Position numbers and translations under genes: made by a program. A stretch of DNA of 64,000 bases from Longilinea arvoryzae (GTDB lineage Bacteria > Chloroflexota > Anaerolineae > Anaerolineales > Anaerolineaceae), in assembly GCF_001050235.1 (NCBI RefSeq), contig NZ_DF967972.1, forward strand, positions 2,365,855 through 2,429,854, given 5' to 3'. Below are positions 36,205 through 48,332 of this stretch, in pieces. How positions within the stretch are numbered: the stretch's first letter is position 1; each line of letters starts with the position of its first letter. The notes below the pieces were generated by a model. The model did no database searches, was not told the DNA's origin, and was given only the letters and a program-made list of their open reading frames with translations.

Positions 36205-37224
36205 ATGAAAACGAGTGATTTCGATTATCCGCTGCCGCTCGAACGCATCGCGCAGACGCCGGTGGAACCCCGCCACAATTCCCGTTTGATGGTATTGAGG
36301 CGCGATCGAACTGAAATAGAGCACACAGTCTTTTACCGGGTTGGCGAGTATCTCAATCCGGGTGATCTATTGGTGATTAATCGCACGCGCGTCATTCCGG
36401 CACGGATCTACGCGCTCAAAACCACCGGCGGCAGGGTGGAACTGCTGTTGTTGCGCCGGGAAGATGAGACAACCTGGGAAGCCTTGGTAGGCGGAAAGGG
36501 CCTGCTGGCAGGCAAGAGAGTTACCATTCCGAACGGGCCGCAGGCCGAGGTGATCGAAGTGCTGGAAGGTTCGCGACGCCGGATTCGTTTTTCGGCGCCG
36601 GTTGAGGGCTACCTGCCCAGTATCGGGCAGATGCCGCTGCCGCCATATATCCACACGCATCTCGAAAATCAGGAACGCTACCAGACGGTCTACGCGGATC
36701 GGCCGGGTTCGGCCGCAGCGCCGACCGCAGGTTTGCATTTTACGCCTGAATTGATGGGTCAACTCAGGGAACAGGGCGTTCGTTTCGCCGAGGTAACCCT
36801 GCACGTCGGGCTGGATACTTTTGCGCCAGTGACCGAGGACGATCCGGGCGAGCATAAGATTCACACCGAATGGTGCGAGCTCAACCCGGAGACCGCGGAT
36901 CTGATCAACGCCACCCGAAAAGCTGGCCGGCGCATCATCGCCGTCGGGACGACCAGCGTGCGCACCCTGGAATCCGCGGCTCAGAAGGCCGCATCCGGAG
37001 ACGCGGTGGCGCCGTTCTGCGGCCCGACCAGCATCTTCATCCTGCCGGGTTATACCTTTGGCGCGGTGGACGGGATGATTACCAATTTTCACCTTCCAAA
37101 ATCAACCTTGATCATGCTGGTCAGCGCGTTTGCCGGGCGAGAACGCATCCTGGCGGCATACCAGGAAGCCATCCGGCTGGAATACCGGTTCTTTTCCTTC
37201 GGCGACGCCATGTTGCTTTTATAG
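36205..37224 (+). CDS. queA: S-adenosylmethionine:tRNA ribosyltransferase-isomerase
   Basis: 339 aa. Makes epoxyqueuosine in the anticodon of tRNA by transferring ribose from SAM. MKTSDFDYPLPLERIAQTPVEPRHNSRLMVL and GDLLVINRTRVIPARI at the N-terminus, SAAAPTAGLHFTPELM and HVGLDTFAPV centrally, and the FHLPKSTLIMLVSAFAGRE block are classic. Complete. The UDG gene follows after 11 bp. Confidence 0.98.
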   Translation: MKTSDFDYPLPLERIAQTPVEPRHNSRLMVLRRDRTEIEHTVFYRVGEYLNPGDLLVINRTRVIPARIYALKTTGGRVELLLLRREDETTWEALVGGKGLLAGKRVTIPNGPQAEVIEVLEGSRRRIRFSAPVEGYLPSIGQMPLPPYIHTHLENQERYQTVYADRPGSAAAPTAGLHFTPELMGQLREQGVRFAEVTLHVGLDTFAPVTEDDPGEHKIHTEWCELNPETADLINATRKAGRRIIAVGTTSVRTLESAAQKAASGDAVAPFCGPTSIFILPGYTFGAVDGMITNFHLPKSTLIMLVSAFAGRERILAAYQEAIRLEYRFFSFGDAMLLL

Positions 37225-37235
37225 GGCCAATCACC

Positions 37236-37925
37236 ATGCCCAATGATTCATCTGCCTGGGAAGCCCTGAACCACGAAATCATCGCCTGCCGCAAATGCCC
37301 GCGCCTGGTCGCCTGGCGCGAGGAAGTGGCCCGGGTCAAGCGGCGCGCCTATCAGGATTGGGAATACTGGGGAAAGCCGGTGCCAGCCTTTGGCGACCGG
37401 AATGCACGCCTGTTGATCGTTGGGCTGGCGCCCGGAGCGCATGGCTCCAACCGCACCGGGCGCATGTTCACCGGCGATGCCTCGGGCGATTTCTTGTTCG
37501 CTGCGCTGCACCGGGCCGGTTTCGCCAGCCAACCCAAAGCGGTCAGCCGCGACGACCCTTTATCGCTGAAGGATGTTCTGATTACAGCGACCTGCCGCTG
37601 CGTGCCGCCGGATAACAAGCCGACCCAATCGGAAATGGATAACTGTCGGCCGTTTCTGCAGGCCGAGGTCGACCTGCTGCCGGATCTTCAGGGCATTGTC
37701 GCGCTGGGTCAGATCGGATTTCGAACGGCGTTGAGCGTTTACCGGCAGCGCGGTTTTGACCTGCCGGCGCTGAAATTCGGTCACGGCGTGTTTCATGAAT
37801 TGGGCAACGGATTGCCCTGGCTGGTGGCGTCCTATCATCCCAGCCAGCAAAACACGCAAACCGGACGTCTGACGCCTGCCATGTTCGACGGCATCTGGCA
37901 AATGGCGCGCGAAAAACTGGTGTAA
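37236..37925 (+). CDS. Family 5 uracil-DNA glycosylase
   Basis: 229 aa from the ATG at 37236 just after queA; a much longer frame upstream overlaps queA and is not real. Motifs: CRKCPRLV near the N-terminus and CRCVPPDNKPT later (Fe-S cluster cysteines), the catalytic loop GLAPGAHGSNRTGRMFTGDASGDFL typical of UdgB (family 5, lacking the family 4 Glu) and SYHPSQQNTQTGRLT. Removes uracil, hypoxanthine and related bases from DNA. Confidence 0.94.
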   Translation: MPNDSSAWEALNHEIIACRKCPRLVAWREEVARVKRRAYQDWEYWGKPVPAFGDRNARLLIVGLAPGAHGSNRTGRMFTGDASGDFLFAALHRAGFASQPKAVSRDDPLSLKDVLITATCRCVPPDNKPTQSEMDNCRPFLQAEVDLLPDLQGIVALGQIGFRTALSVYRQRGFDLPALKFGHGVFHELGNGLPWLVASYHPSQQNTQTGRLTPAMFDGIWQMAREKLV

Positions 37926-37931
37926 ATCAAA

Positions 37932-37973
37932 ACAGGCGGTCACCCTCCCATTCGGGAAAATGACCGCCCGTTG
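37932..37973. terminator. Bidirectional terminator between UDG and lipoprotein genes
   Basis: AGGCGGTCA (37934-) and TGACCGCCC (about 37962-37970) form an 8-9 bp stem, followed by GTTGGTTT on plus and preceded by AAAACA, i.e. TGTTTT on minus. Confidence 0.65.
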
Positions 37974-37983
37974 GTTTGTAAAT

Positions 37984-38799
37984 CTACGCCACGACGGTAA
38001 TCGAAGCGATCATGTTCGTATGGTTGGCGCAGTAGTACGTAAAAGAGCCTTCCTTCGTAAAGGTGAATGCGAAGGTGCCACCCTGGTTCAGGGTGCCGCT
38101 TGAAAAGGAACCATCATCGGCTGTGATCGTGTGGGGCGCGGAATCCGAATTGGTCCACGTCACCGTCGTGCCTACATGAACGATGAGGTTGTTCGGGGAA
38201 AATTGGAAATTGGCGATCGATATCGCGATGTTATTCCCTTCGGTGACGGCCTGACTGCTGTTGGCCGAGGTGTTCTCGTCATATTGGTTGGAAGTGCTGG
38301 CGGTATTGCCGGCAGCAGAGGTCACTTTTTCGCCAGCCGGGGATACAACGAACCAGATCGAACCGACATTTTGACCGTTGGTATCGCCGGCTTTCGTATC
38401 CTTGATGTAGGTGTATAACGGCCAGCCGTTATAGGTAACCTGCATCGAGCCATCGGTGCGCTGGGTGGTGCCCAGTTTGGTGGCATCGAGTTCGGCGCCG
38501 CCGGTCGGCGTGCCGGTGACGATCAGAGGTGGCCAGTTCGTGGCGCAGGTATCGTAACAGGTGCTGGTATTCGGTGTATCTTTGGTGTACAGGTAAAGGG
38601 TCATCCCCTGGCTGTTGACCAGGATTTTTCCGTAGCCGGAGTTATCCGCCACGTTGACGGTGATGGCATCCAAATTGCCGGTGGAACCGGCCGCGGTGGG
38701 TGCGGCGGTTGGTTGCACCGTACCGGTTGCGTTTCCGCTACAGGCAGTGAGAACAATCATCACTGAAAGAGCGACTGTAAACAGAAGGTTCCGTTTCAT
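37984..38799 (-). CDS. Lipoprotein with secreted-repeat domain and C-terminal cupredoxin
   Basis: 271 aa from the ATG at 38799 with GGAGGA upstream. Signal with lipobox LTACS. Residues about 45-165: two YdeI/'secreted repeat' units, GKILVNSQGMTLYLYTKDTPNTSTCYDTCATNWPPL and VTYNGWPLYTYIKDTKAGDTNGQNV, usual in lipoproteins of unknown role. Residues about 190-271: plastocyanin-like domain with copper ligands His in SDSAPHTITADD, Cys-x-x-His in YYCANHTNM and the Met. A surface redox or copper protein is likely. The fusion is uncommon but not unique. Confidence 0.88.
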   Translation of the reverse strand: MKRNLLFTVALSVMIVLTACSGNATGTVQPTAAPTAAGSTGNLDAITVNVADNSGYGKILVNSQGMTLYLYTKDTPNTSTCYDTCATNWPPLIVTGTPTGGAELDATKLGTTQRTDGSMQVTYNGWPLYTYIKDTKAGDTNGQNVGSIWFVVSPAGEKVTSAAGNTASTSNQYDENTSANSSQAVTEGNNIAISIANFQFSPNNLIVHVGTTVTWTNSDSAPHTITADDGSFSSGTLNQGGTFAFTFTKEGSFTYYCANHTNMIASITVVA

Positions 38800-39047
38800 A
38801 TGTTCCTCCATATCCATGGATGATTATATATAGGACAAATAAGGTAATAATTAAGAATGTATTATAAAATGGCAAGAAATTAAACTATTCTTTACAAATC
38901 CAGTAAAATTCACCATATTCTTTACAGACGCCCGCGGGATCGCCGGCTTGTTTTTTATCCTGAAGCTCTTAGAATTAAGTGCGAATCGATTTTGTTTCCC
39001 ATTTCTGCGGGCGTCTTTTCCTGGGACTCTCCCAGAAGGGGGTAAGG

Positions 39048-40040
39048 GTGAGAATTCGTAAAGCGCTGAAAATCATCGCCATCCTGATTCTGATCGCCAT
39101 TTTAATCCTGCTGCTTGGCCCGTTTTTCACGCCGGCAGCTCTCGCCTGGGAATATGCCCATGAGATGGAGCTGGCAGAACCGGACAGCCGTTTCATCGAG
39201 ATCGATGGCATACGCGTCCATTACAAACGAATAGGCGCCGGTGAGCCGGTCATCATCCTCTTGCACGGCTTTGGGGCGAGTGTATTCTCCTGGCGCGAGG
39301 TGATGGCGCCGCTGGCGAAACACGCCACAGTCCTAGCCTATGACCGTCCGGGGTTTGGTTTGACGCAGCGCCTGATGCCCGGCGAATGGAAGTGCGAGAA
39401 TCCGTACAGCGCGCAGGCGCAGGTCGCAATCCTGATCGGGCTGATGGACGAATTGGGGATCGAAAAGGCAATTCTGATCGGCCACTCGGCCGGCGGAACG
39501 GTTGCTCTTGCGAGCGCTCAGGCGCATCCGCAGCGGTTTTCAGGGCTGGTGTTGGTCGACCCGGCGGTTTATTCGAGCGGAGGCGCGCCGGAATGGCTCA
39601 GACCGCTTTTCAGGCTTCCGCAATACGATCGGATCGGGCCGTGGTTGGTGCGTTCCCTGATGAAAAAGCAGGACGCTCGGCTGATCGAACGGGCCTGGCA
39701 CGATCCGGGTAAAATCACTCCGGAGATTGTGGCGGGTTACCGGAAGCCGTTTCAGGCCAAGAACTGGGATCGGGCGTTGTGGGAAATGACCCGGGTCACC
39801 CATAAGCCGGTGGCGCTGGTCGAGCGCCTTGCCGAGGTTCGGATGCCCGTCCTGGTGCTCAGCGGGGATGACGATCGCATCATTCCGCGAGAACAAAGCC
39901 GGCGATTGGCGCAGGAGCTGCCGGACGCCCGATTTGTCGAGATCGCCGACTGCGGGCACATTCCGCAGGAGGAGTGCCCGGATCCATTCCTGAAGACGGT
40001 TGGTCCGTTCATCGGCAGCTTCGAGTGGGAAAGGCTGTAA
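39048..40040 (+). CDS. Membrane-anchored alpha/beta hydrolase
   Basis: 330 aa from the GTG at 39048 with AAGGGGG upstream; an earlier ATG adds 23 odd residues. N-terminal hydrophobic anchor IAILILIAILILLLGPFF. Catalytic triad: Ser in LIGHSAGGTVAL, Asp in VLSGDDDRII, His in ADCGHIPQE; oxyanion LLHGFGASVFSW. The substrate is not evident (esterase or haloperoxidase-like). Confidence 0.9.
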   Translation: MRIRKALKIIAILILIAILILLLGPFFTPAALAWEYAHEMELAEPDSRFIEIDGIRVHYKRIGAGEPVIILLHGFGASVFSWREVMAPLAKHATVLAYDRPGFGLTQRLMPGEWKCENPYSAQAQVAILIGLMDELGIEKAILIGHSAGGTVALASAQAHPQRFSGLVLVDPAVYSSGGAPEWLRPLFRLPQYDRIGPWLVRSLMKKQDARLIERAWHDPGKITPEIVAGYRKPFQAKNWDRALWEMTRVTHKPVALVERLAEVRMPVLVLSGDDDRIIPREQSRRLAQELPDARFVEIADCGHIPQEECPDPFLKTVGPFIGSFEWERL

Positions 40041-40094
40041 TTCACGAAAGGCCGGATTTAGCGGACTGCGTATAGCCACACAATAAAAGATAAT

Positions 40095-40127
40095 AAAAAA
40101 CGCGCAGCCGGAGAGCTGCGCGTTTTT
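40095..40127. terminator. Bidirectional terminator between hydrolase and eno
   Basis: AAAAAACGCGCAGC, loop CGGAGA, GCTGCGCGTTTTT. T runs on both strands serve both convergent genes. Confidence 0.93.
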
Positions 40128-40145
40128 AGATCTTTGCCGAATGAT

Positions 40146-41453
<1,308 letters not shown>

Positions 41454-41627
41454 TTATAAAATGCTTATGGGATACAGGCGCGATAAGCACCTATTTGACA
41501 TTTGCAGAATTGAATAAGTATAACCCAGATTGGCGTGTTTGTGCATTTTGTCATTAATCACGGTTGGAAATGGACACGAATACCAAGGATTGCTCCCTTC
41601 CAGAGCCAAAAAGCCCGCGCCAAACCA

Positions 41628-43133
41628 TCATCCATGCGCCAACAATTGATGGATGGGCGTCTCTGCAATCCGCGTTCGGCGTTGGTTCTTCTCGTGCAGG
41701 GCCATGGCAATCAGGAAGATCGCGCAGAACATGGTGAAAGCAATGCCGAGCAAAACCAGGTTCAAATAAGCGGATTCAGTGTACTGGTTGGCGAGAGTCC
41801 ATTTGGAGGCATTGAATTCACTCTCCGGAAAATACCAGGAGGCGGCGACGACCCGCCATTGCCGGGCATTGTTAAAGATTTCAAACAGCCCCCAACCGCT
41901 GAATGCGAAGACGGCGCCAAATGCGAAGGGAGAACGCTTCCGGTAATCCAGCCAGAGTTGAAATTCGTTGGCCGCCAGGAAGACCAGGAAAACAAACCCG
42001 ACGATGATGATGCGGGTGGCGACCCGTTCGCCGCTCAAAATGGGAATGTCGAAGGTGTCACGCAGGGGTTTATACACCTGATTCATGGACAAAAGGACCA
42101 TTCCCAGAACGGGAATGTAGCAGCGGATGTACCGGTTCTTGAGCGGTTTTCTGAACCACGGCCTGATCAGGCCAAAGAGAACCAGGAAGGCGAAACCCGC
42201 GAAACCGATATACAGGCTCAGTTCCCAGGTGCCCAGGTATTTTCCGACGCCGGCCAATCTGGCCAGGATCGGTTTGTCCACCATGACCAGGGCGTGATAG
42301 ATGGCACCGACGTTCAGATATCCGGCGATAAATTCGTTTTTATAATCGTCGAGCAGGCTGAATTCAGGGGTCAGGCGCATGAACCCCAGCAACACCGAAA
42401 AAACTGCGGCGCTGGCGATGGTCATGAAATTGCGATAATAGGCGATGGCAAAGAAACCCAGGAAGAACAGCAACCAGATGAACTGGTGATAGGAGCCCTG
42501 CAGCAGAACGGCGAACAGGACCACCGCCATCTTGAAAATCCACTGCCAGCCCGGTTTTTGGTTGATGGCCTCGAAGATCAAATACGCGAACCAGGGGAAA
42601 AGGAAATAGCCCGTCCACGTCAGGTGGCCGACGGCGATGCCGGCGGTAATGTTCCCGTTGAAGTTGAAAAGGACGTCCACAATCCCGAAGGTGAGCAGTG
42701 ACCAGTTCAACTTCCTGCGCAATTGAAGCAATCCCCAGAATCCGGCCGCGTAAAGCAGGACCACCTGGAAAAGCGAAAACTGTGCGACGCTCATGAACGG
42801 CAGGAATACGATTTGCGGTGAGAGCAATAGATCCGGAATGGCAAGGACCTTGGTGGAGGCGGTTGCGCCCATGTCCATCGGAGTGCTGGCGTTCAAGGGC
42901 AGGGTCAGGCTGGAAACCGCATTGCGAATGAGCGTGAGTCGCGGGGCGGTAATATCGGCCCAATCATGAAACGTGATCGGCCCGCGCCCCCAATTCATGA
43001 AGAGCCCCCAGAAAATAAGGCCGGCTACGAAAACCAATCCCAGAAAAATGCGGTTAAGACGGTAATATCTTTTGGATGGGTGGGCGGTCAAAGAATCGAC
43101 CACGACCTGGTAATAATGGAAAAGTGCATTCAT
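41628..43133 (-). CDS. Multi-span membrane protein, GT-C/YfhO-like
   Basis: 501 aa with about 11 transmembrane helices. An extracytoplasmic first loop contains ITFHDWADITAPRLTLIRNAV, and aromatic-rich helices follow (GYFLFPWFAYLIFEAINQ, QGSYHQFIWLLFFLGFFAIAYYRN), resembling GT-C glycosyltransferases or YfhO proteins, which have an acidic pair in the first loop. No soluble catalytic domain. A role in cell-envelope glycosylation is a guess. Stands alone between eno and pyrG. Confidence 0.65.
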   Translation of the reverse strand: MNALFHYYQVVVDSLTAHPSKRYYRLNRIFLGLVFVAGLIFWGLFMNWGRGPITFHDWADITAPRLTLIRNAVSSLTLPLNASTPMDMGATASTKVLAIPDLLLSPQIVFLPFMSVAQFSLFQVVLLYAAGFWGLLQLRRKLNWSLLTFGIVDVLFNFNGNITAGIAVGHLTWTGYFLFPWFAYLIFEAINQKPGWQWIFKMAVVLFAVLLQGSYHQFIWLLFFLGFFAIAYYRNFMTIASAAVFSVLLGFMRLTPEFSLLDDYKNEFIAGYLNVGAIYHALVMVDKPILARLAGVGKYLGTWELSLYIGFAGFAFLVLFGLIRPWFRKPLKNRYIRCYIPVLGMVLLSMNQVYKPLRDTFDIPILSGERVATRIIIVGFVFLVFLAANEFQLWLDYRKRSPFAFGAVFAFSGWGLFEIFNNARQWRVVAASWYFPESEFNASKWTLANQYTESAYLNLVLLGIAFTMFCAIFLIAMALHEKNQRRTRIAETPIHQLLAHG

Positions 43134-43214
43134 GTTTCGACCAGTAACGGATTCCTTTAATCAAATTTCCAGTAAATGAATTTCTGTCCGTGCAAAACGC
43201 AGGAAAGTATACCC

Positions 43215-43262
43215 CAAAAAAACCACATGACATTCTAAGGATTTTCTTAGAATGCCATGTGG
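43215..43262 (-). terminator. Terminator of pyrG
   Basis: On minus: CCACATGGCATTCTAAG, loop AAAATC, CTTAGAATGTCATGTGG (one mismatch in 17 bp), followed by a run of eight T (plus A run 43215-43222). Confidence 0.9.
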
Positions 43263-43293
43263 CGTAATTCACAATGATCCGTCAGATCGAGTT

Positions 43294-44922
<1,629 letters not shown>

Positions 44923-44968
44923 ACGCACTCCTTAAATTGAGAACGGTCGATTCCTTAATGACAAAGAA

Positions 44969-45000
44969 GTGGGGAGGGCCGATGATCGGCGCCTCCCCAC
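44969..45000. other. Strong hairpin between mscS and pyrG
   Basis: GTGGGGAGGGCCGAT, one-base loop region, ATCGGCGCCTCCCCAC: a near-perfect 15-bp stem with one bulged G. On the minus strand it is followed by TTCTTTGTC. It could end the mscS message or act in the pyrG leader (pyrG is attenuated in some Firmicutes). Confidence 0.6.
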
Positions 45001-45181
45001 CTGTGGGTCGCTTTGATGGAATGAAGAAATCGTTGTAATAATAAAAATCGCATAATCAACCAAGAAACCTGCCTGGTGAAAACAGAACCTGTTTCCGTCG
45101 TCAGGCGAACCTCCAGGATACTTACAAAGTTCTGGGGAAGTTTACCATAAAAAACCAAAAAACCGAAGCTTTCCGGGCAAG

Positions 45182-46015
45182 TCAGGAACGTGGATTTGGA
45201 AGTTCGTTCGCGAGGATGGTCGGCAGAGCCACCGGAATGCCGGCCTGATCGAGCGCATCCAGGGCATTGCGGCGCAGGATGGCCTGCACGCCGTATTGCT
45301 TTCCGGGCAAGGTTCGCGCCGCCAGGCGGACCTGTACGGCCCAATCACTCAGGCCGTTCCAACCGATGACTTCCGGTGGATCGAGCAGCAGGGGTTTCAT
45401 CTGTTCATCCTCCGCACAGCGGGCCGCCGCGGACTTCAAGACTTCGTAAGCCTGGTGGAGATCGACGGAATACGGCAGGTTGATATCCACGATGGCGCGC
45501 ATCCATTGGTGCGAGGCGTTTGCCACGATGCGTACTTCGGAATTCGGAAAGATGTGCAACAGGCTGTTGTATTCACGGATGCGGGTGGCGCGCATGCTGA
45601 TCTCTTCCACTTCACCGCGCACCGAACCGACCTTGATTTCATCGCCGATGGCAAATTGGTGTTCGGTCAGAATGGCCAGGCCGGCCAGAAAATCCTTGAT
45701 CAAGGCCTGCGCCCCGAGCGATAGAGCCAATCCGACAATTCCAAGGCTGGCCAGGATGGGCGTCATATCGATGCCCAGGATGTTGAGCAGGCTGATAAAG
45801 CCGCCAATGATGATGAAACCGTCCAGGGTCGTGACGCCGACCGAAATCGAGGTGGCGATGCGTCCTTTACGGGCGGTATCCGTCTCGCGTTCCACCCAGT
45901 GCCGGCGCAGGATATTCTTAACGCGCTGGACGATCTGCGTGAGCACGAAAATGAAAATGACCAGGATCAGGCTGCGAATAAAGACTTCGACATCCAGGAA
46001 AAATGGCAGGTTCAA
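45182..46015 (-). CDS. mscS: Small-conductance mechanosensitive channel (MscS family)
   Basis: 277 aa. Three N-terminal transmembrane helices; the pore helix TM3 region is ILASLGIVGLALSLGAQALIKDFLAGLAILTEHQFAIGDEIKVG, with the Ala/Gly packing pattern of MscS, followed by the beta domain GEVEEISMRATRIREYNSLLHIFPNS. It protects against hypo-osmotic shock. Stands upstream of pyrG; operon membership is uncertain because of the hairpin between them. Confidence 0.93.
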   Translation of the reverse strand: MNLPFFLDVEVFIRSLILVIFIFVLTQIVQRVKNILRRHWVERETDTARKGRIATSISVGVTTLDGFIIIGGFISLLNILGIDMTPILASLGIVGLALSLGAQALIKDFLAGLAILTEHQFAIGDEIKVGSVRGEVEEISMRATRIREYNSLLHIFPNSEVRIVANASHQWMRAIVDINLPYSVDLHQAYEVLKSAAARCAEDEQMKPLLLDPPEVIGWNGLSDWAVQVRLAARTLPGKQYGVQAILRRNALDALDQAGIPVALPTILANELPNPRS

Positions 46016-46066
46016 AGCCTCACTTCCTTTCGGTTGAAATTCACAAGGCGATTATAACAAACCCAC

Positions 46067-46098
46067 AAAAAAAGTCGCCCGGTAAAGGGCGACTTTTT
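46067..46098. terminator. Terminator after the S1-domain gene
   Basis: AAAAAAAGTCGCCC, loop GGTAAA, GGGCGACTTTTT. The minus-strand T run serves the S1-domain gene. Confidence 0.92.
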
Positions 46099-46140
46099 CG
46101 TTTCCAGTGTTCCGCTGAAACCTGAGGGAGGATTCCGATT

Positions 46141-46983
46141 TCAGGCGGTCCGTGCTTTTTGTTCGAGCGTGCGGGAGAACGCGTCTTCCTGCTCGACATT
46201 CGATGACTTGGATTTTTTCTTCTCTTCTTGTTCTTTTTTGCGCGTCTTGGCTTTTTCCATGGCTTCGCGAATGGCGATTTCCATGGCGGTCGGCTCATTT
46301 TCATCCTTGGGCTCGTTGATCGATTCCATCAGATGAGAGAAGTCTTCGCCGCCTTCGTGCGTGCGCGAGCGCGGAGCAGCCTTCTTCTTGCGTTGGGGTT
46401 TCTCACGCTTGGGCGTCAAATCCGAAAGGCGCACGGGTTCTTCTTCTTTGACCGGCTCGGGCTGCATGGCCTTGAGGCTCAGTTTGATCTGTTTCTTCTT
46501 CTTGTTGACATCCAGCACCATGGCTTCGACTTCGTCGTCTTCTTTGACGACATCCGACGGCTGGCGAACATAGCCGTGAGCCATTTCACTGATGTGAATC
46601 AGGCCGGGGCGTTCAGCGCCGATATCGACGAATGCGCCAAATTTTTCGAGGCGAACGACCTTGCCTTTGACAACCATATCTTTCTTGATATCTTTCCAGT
46701 CCAGGTCGAGCGGCTTGAACATGGTTAATTCGATGCGGTTGTCTTTCACACGGCGAACCCAAACTTCGATTTCCTGACCAATTTGCAGTACTTCGGCGAC
46801 GCTGGTGAGCTGCTGACCGGGTTCGGCGGTCTGAATCTGTGAGATGTGCAGCAGGCCCAGCTTCCCTTCTCCAAGGTCGACCACCGCGCCGGCAAGTGCT
46901 GTTTTCACCACCTTACCGGTAAAGTGGGTCTTCGGTTTTAATTCGGCGGAGTTTTCGACTTCCGCCACTTCAGTATTATCCAT
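46141..46983 (-). CDS. Protein with two S1 RNA-binding domains and a charged tail
   Basis: 280 aa. S1 domain 1: GKVVKTALAGAVVDLGEGKLGLLHISQI to IEVWVRRV. S1 domain 2: VKGKVVRLEKFGAFVDIGAERPGLIHISEMAHG to VEAMVLDVNKKKKQIKLSLKAM. Residues from about 180 are Lys/Glu-rich and disordered (KKKAAPRSRTHEGGEDF, KAKTRKKEQEEKKKSKS). This two-domain form resembles small RpsA-like proteins or YugI/general stress proteins that bind mRNA or the ribosome rather than full ribosomal protein S1. Confidence 0.9.
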   Translation of the reverse strand: MDNTEVAEVENSAELKPKTHFTGKVVKTALAGAVVDLGEGKLGLLHISQIQTAEPGQQLTSVAEVLQIGQEIEVWVRRVKDNRIELTMFKPLDLDWKDIKKDMVVKGKVVRLEKFGAFVDIGAERPGLIHISEMAHGYVRQPSDVVKEDDEVEAMVLDVNKKKKQIKLSLKAMQPEPVKEEEPVRLSDLTPKREKPQRKKKAAPRSRTHEGGEDFSHLMESINEPKDENEPTAMEIAIREAMEKAKTRKKEQEEKKKSKSSNVEQEDAFSRTLEQKARTA

Positions 46984-47107
46984 TATTCCTTCTCCCTTTA
47001 TCAGTTTTCAGCGAAGGCCAATTATACCTCCCGCATCCTAAACTGTCAATTAATCCAGCGTGTTCAATATCGCGATTAAAGAGTGCGAACCTCACTGGCG
47101 ATTTTGT

Positions 47108-47146
47108 TAAAAATCAAGGCCGCCCTGGAATCGGGGCGGCCTTGAT
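47108..47146 (-). terminator. Terminator of the HtrA-like gene
   Basis: On minus: ATCAAGGCCGCCCC, loop GATTCC, AGGGCGGCCTTGAT, then TTTTTAA. Inverted arms at 47113-47125 and 47133-47146. Confidence 0.88.
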
Positions 47147-47166
47147 GGATGGATGGCCGAATTCTC

Positions 47167-48306
47167 TCACGAGCTGAACGTCAGGGTTAATTCCAGCGTC
47201 TTGGAGTCGCGGGCGACTTTCAGGGTCACGGTATCGCCCGGGGCGTAATGGAAGAGGGCGTTCAGATAGGGTTGGCTGTCGCTCAGCGGGTAATCACCGA
47301 TCTGGGTGATGATATCGCCCACTTTGATGCCGGCTTTATCGGCCGGGCTGTTGGGTGTAACATCCACCACGTAAACGCCCCATTGCACAGGCAGATTGTA
47401 GCGCTGCGCGGTCGCCGGATCGATGGTCTGGTAGCGGATGCCCACATTGGGACGGGCGATCGACCCGTTGGCAATGATCTTGCCGGCGATGACCTGTACC
47501 GTGCTGGACGGGATCGAAAAGCCCAGCCCTTCCACCACCGTGCTCGAACTCTGGCTGTCGCGAAGAATGAGGGTATTGATGCCGATCACCTGACCGGCCA
47601 GGTTGACCAGCGGTCCGCCGGAATTGCCCTGATTGATCGCTGCGTCCGTCTGGAGCAGGTTTTCCATCAGATAGCCGTTTCCCGAGTCCAGACTACGCCC
47701 GGTGGCGCTGATGACGCCGGTGGTGACGGTGTTCTTGAAATTTCCCAGCGGCGAACCGATGGCGATGACCGTTTCACCGGGTTTCAACGTGTTCGAGTTC
47801 CCCAGCTCTGCGATTGCGGGCAGGGCGCCATCGACTTTAAGCACCGCCAGGTCCGTAAATTGATCGCTGCCAACCACCTGCGCGGAGCGTTCGTCGCCGT
47901 TGGCGAGAATCACCTTGAGGGATTGGGCGCCTTCGATGACGTGATTATTGGTGATGATGTAGCCCTGATCCGATATGATTACGCCGCTTCCGGAGGCTGT
48001 GCCGCCCGAAATGACGCCAAAAAACGACATTTGATCCGGCAATTGGCCGACGACGGTCACGACGGCCGGACCCACTTTTTCAACCGCGTCCGTAATGGCG
48101 GTTTCGATATTGACCGTCTGGATTTGGAGGGTTTCGGTCGGCGAACCGGCCAGGGTCGTATTGGATGGAGAGGCGCCAGCCGTAGGGGCGGCGCTGGAGC
48201 GCCCGACCATCCCCTGATATACGATGACGCCGCCGACGAGTGTGCCGGCCAATCCGGCGCCAAATGCGACGATCAACAACAAGAGAACTACCCAACCTCG
48301 TTTCAC
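47167..48306 (-). CDS. htrA: HtrA/DegP-type serine protease with PDZ domain
   Basis: 379 aa. N-terminal membrane anchor VLLLLIVAFGAGLAGTLVGGVIV, then a low-complexity linker. Trypsin-like protease with catalytic His122 (TNNHVIEG), Asp152 (FTDLAVLKVD) and Ser229 (QGNSGGPLVNL). One PDZ domain at about 290-379 (YVVDVTPNSPADKAGIKVGDIITQIGD). Degrades misfolded proteins outside the cytoplasmic membrane. The CtpA protease gene lies 26 bp upstream on the same strand, so they probably share an operon. Confidence 0.96.
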   Translation of the reverse strand: MKRGWVVLLLLIVAFGAGLAGTLVGGVIVYQGMVGRSSAAPTAGASPSNTTLAGSPTETLQIQTVNIETAITDAVEKVGPAVVTVVGQLPDQMSFFGVISGGTASGSGVIISDQGYIITNNHVIEGAQSLKVILANGDERSAQVVGSDQFTDLAVLKVDGALPAIAELGNSNTLKPGETVIAIGSPLGNFKNTVTTGVISATGRSLDSGNGYLMENLLQTDAAINQGNSGGPLVNLAGQVIGINTLILRDSQSSSTVVEGLGFSIPSSTVQVIAGKIIANGSIARPNVGIRYQTIDPATAQRYNLPVQWGVYVVDVTPNSPADKAGIKVGDIITQIGDYPLSDSQPYLNALFHYAPGDTVTLKVARDSKTLELTLTFSS

Positions 48307-48332
48307 AGGTTAGCCCTCCGATGGATGAAATC

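Noticed and set aside
36870..37235. Extended N-terminus for the uracil-DNA glycosylase
   Set aside because: The extension lies wholly within queA in another frame; the protein family begins at the ATG at 37236.
44955..45344. Minus-strand 129-codon frame overlapping mscS
   Set aside because: Different frame of the mscS gene with a Pro/Gly/Arg-rich translation; mscS is intact, so no frameshift is needed.
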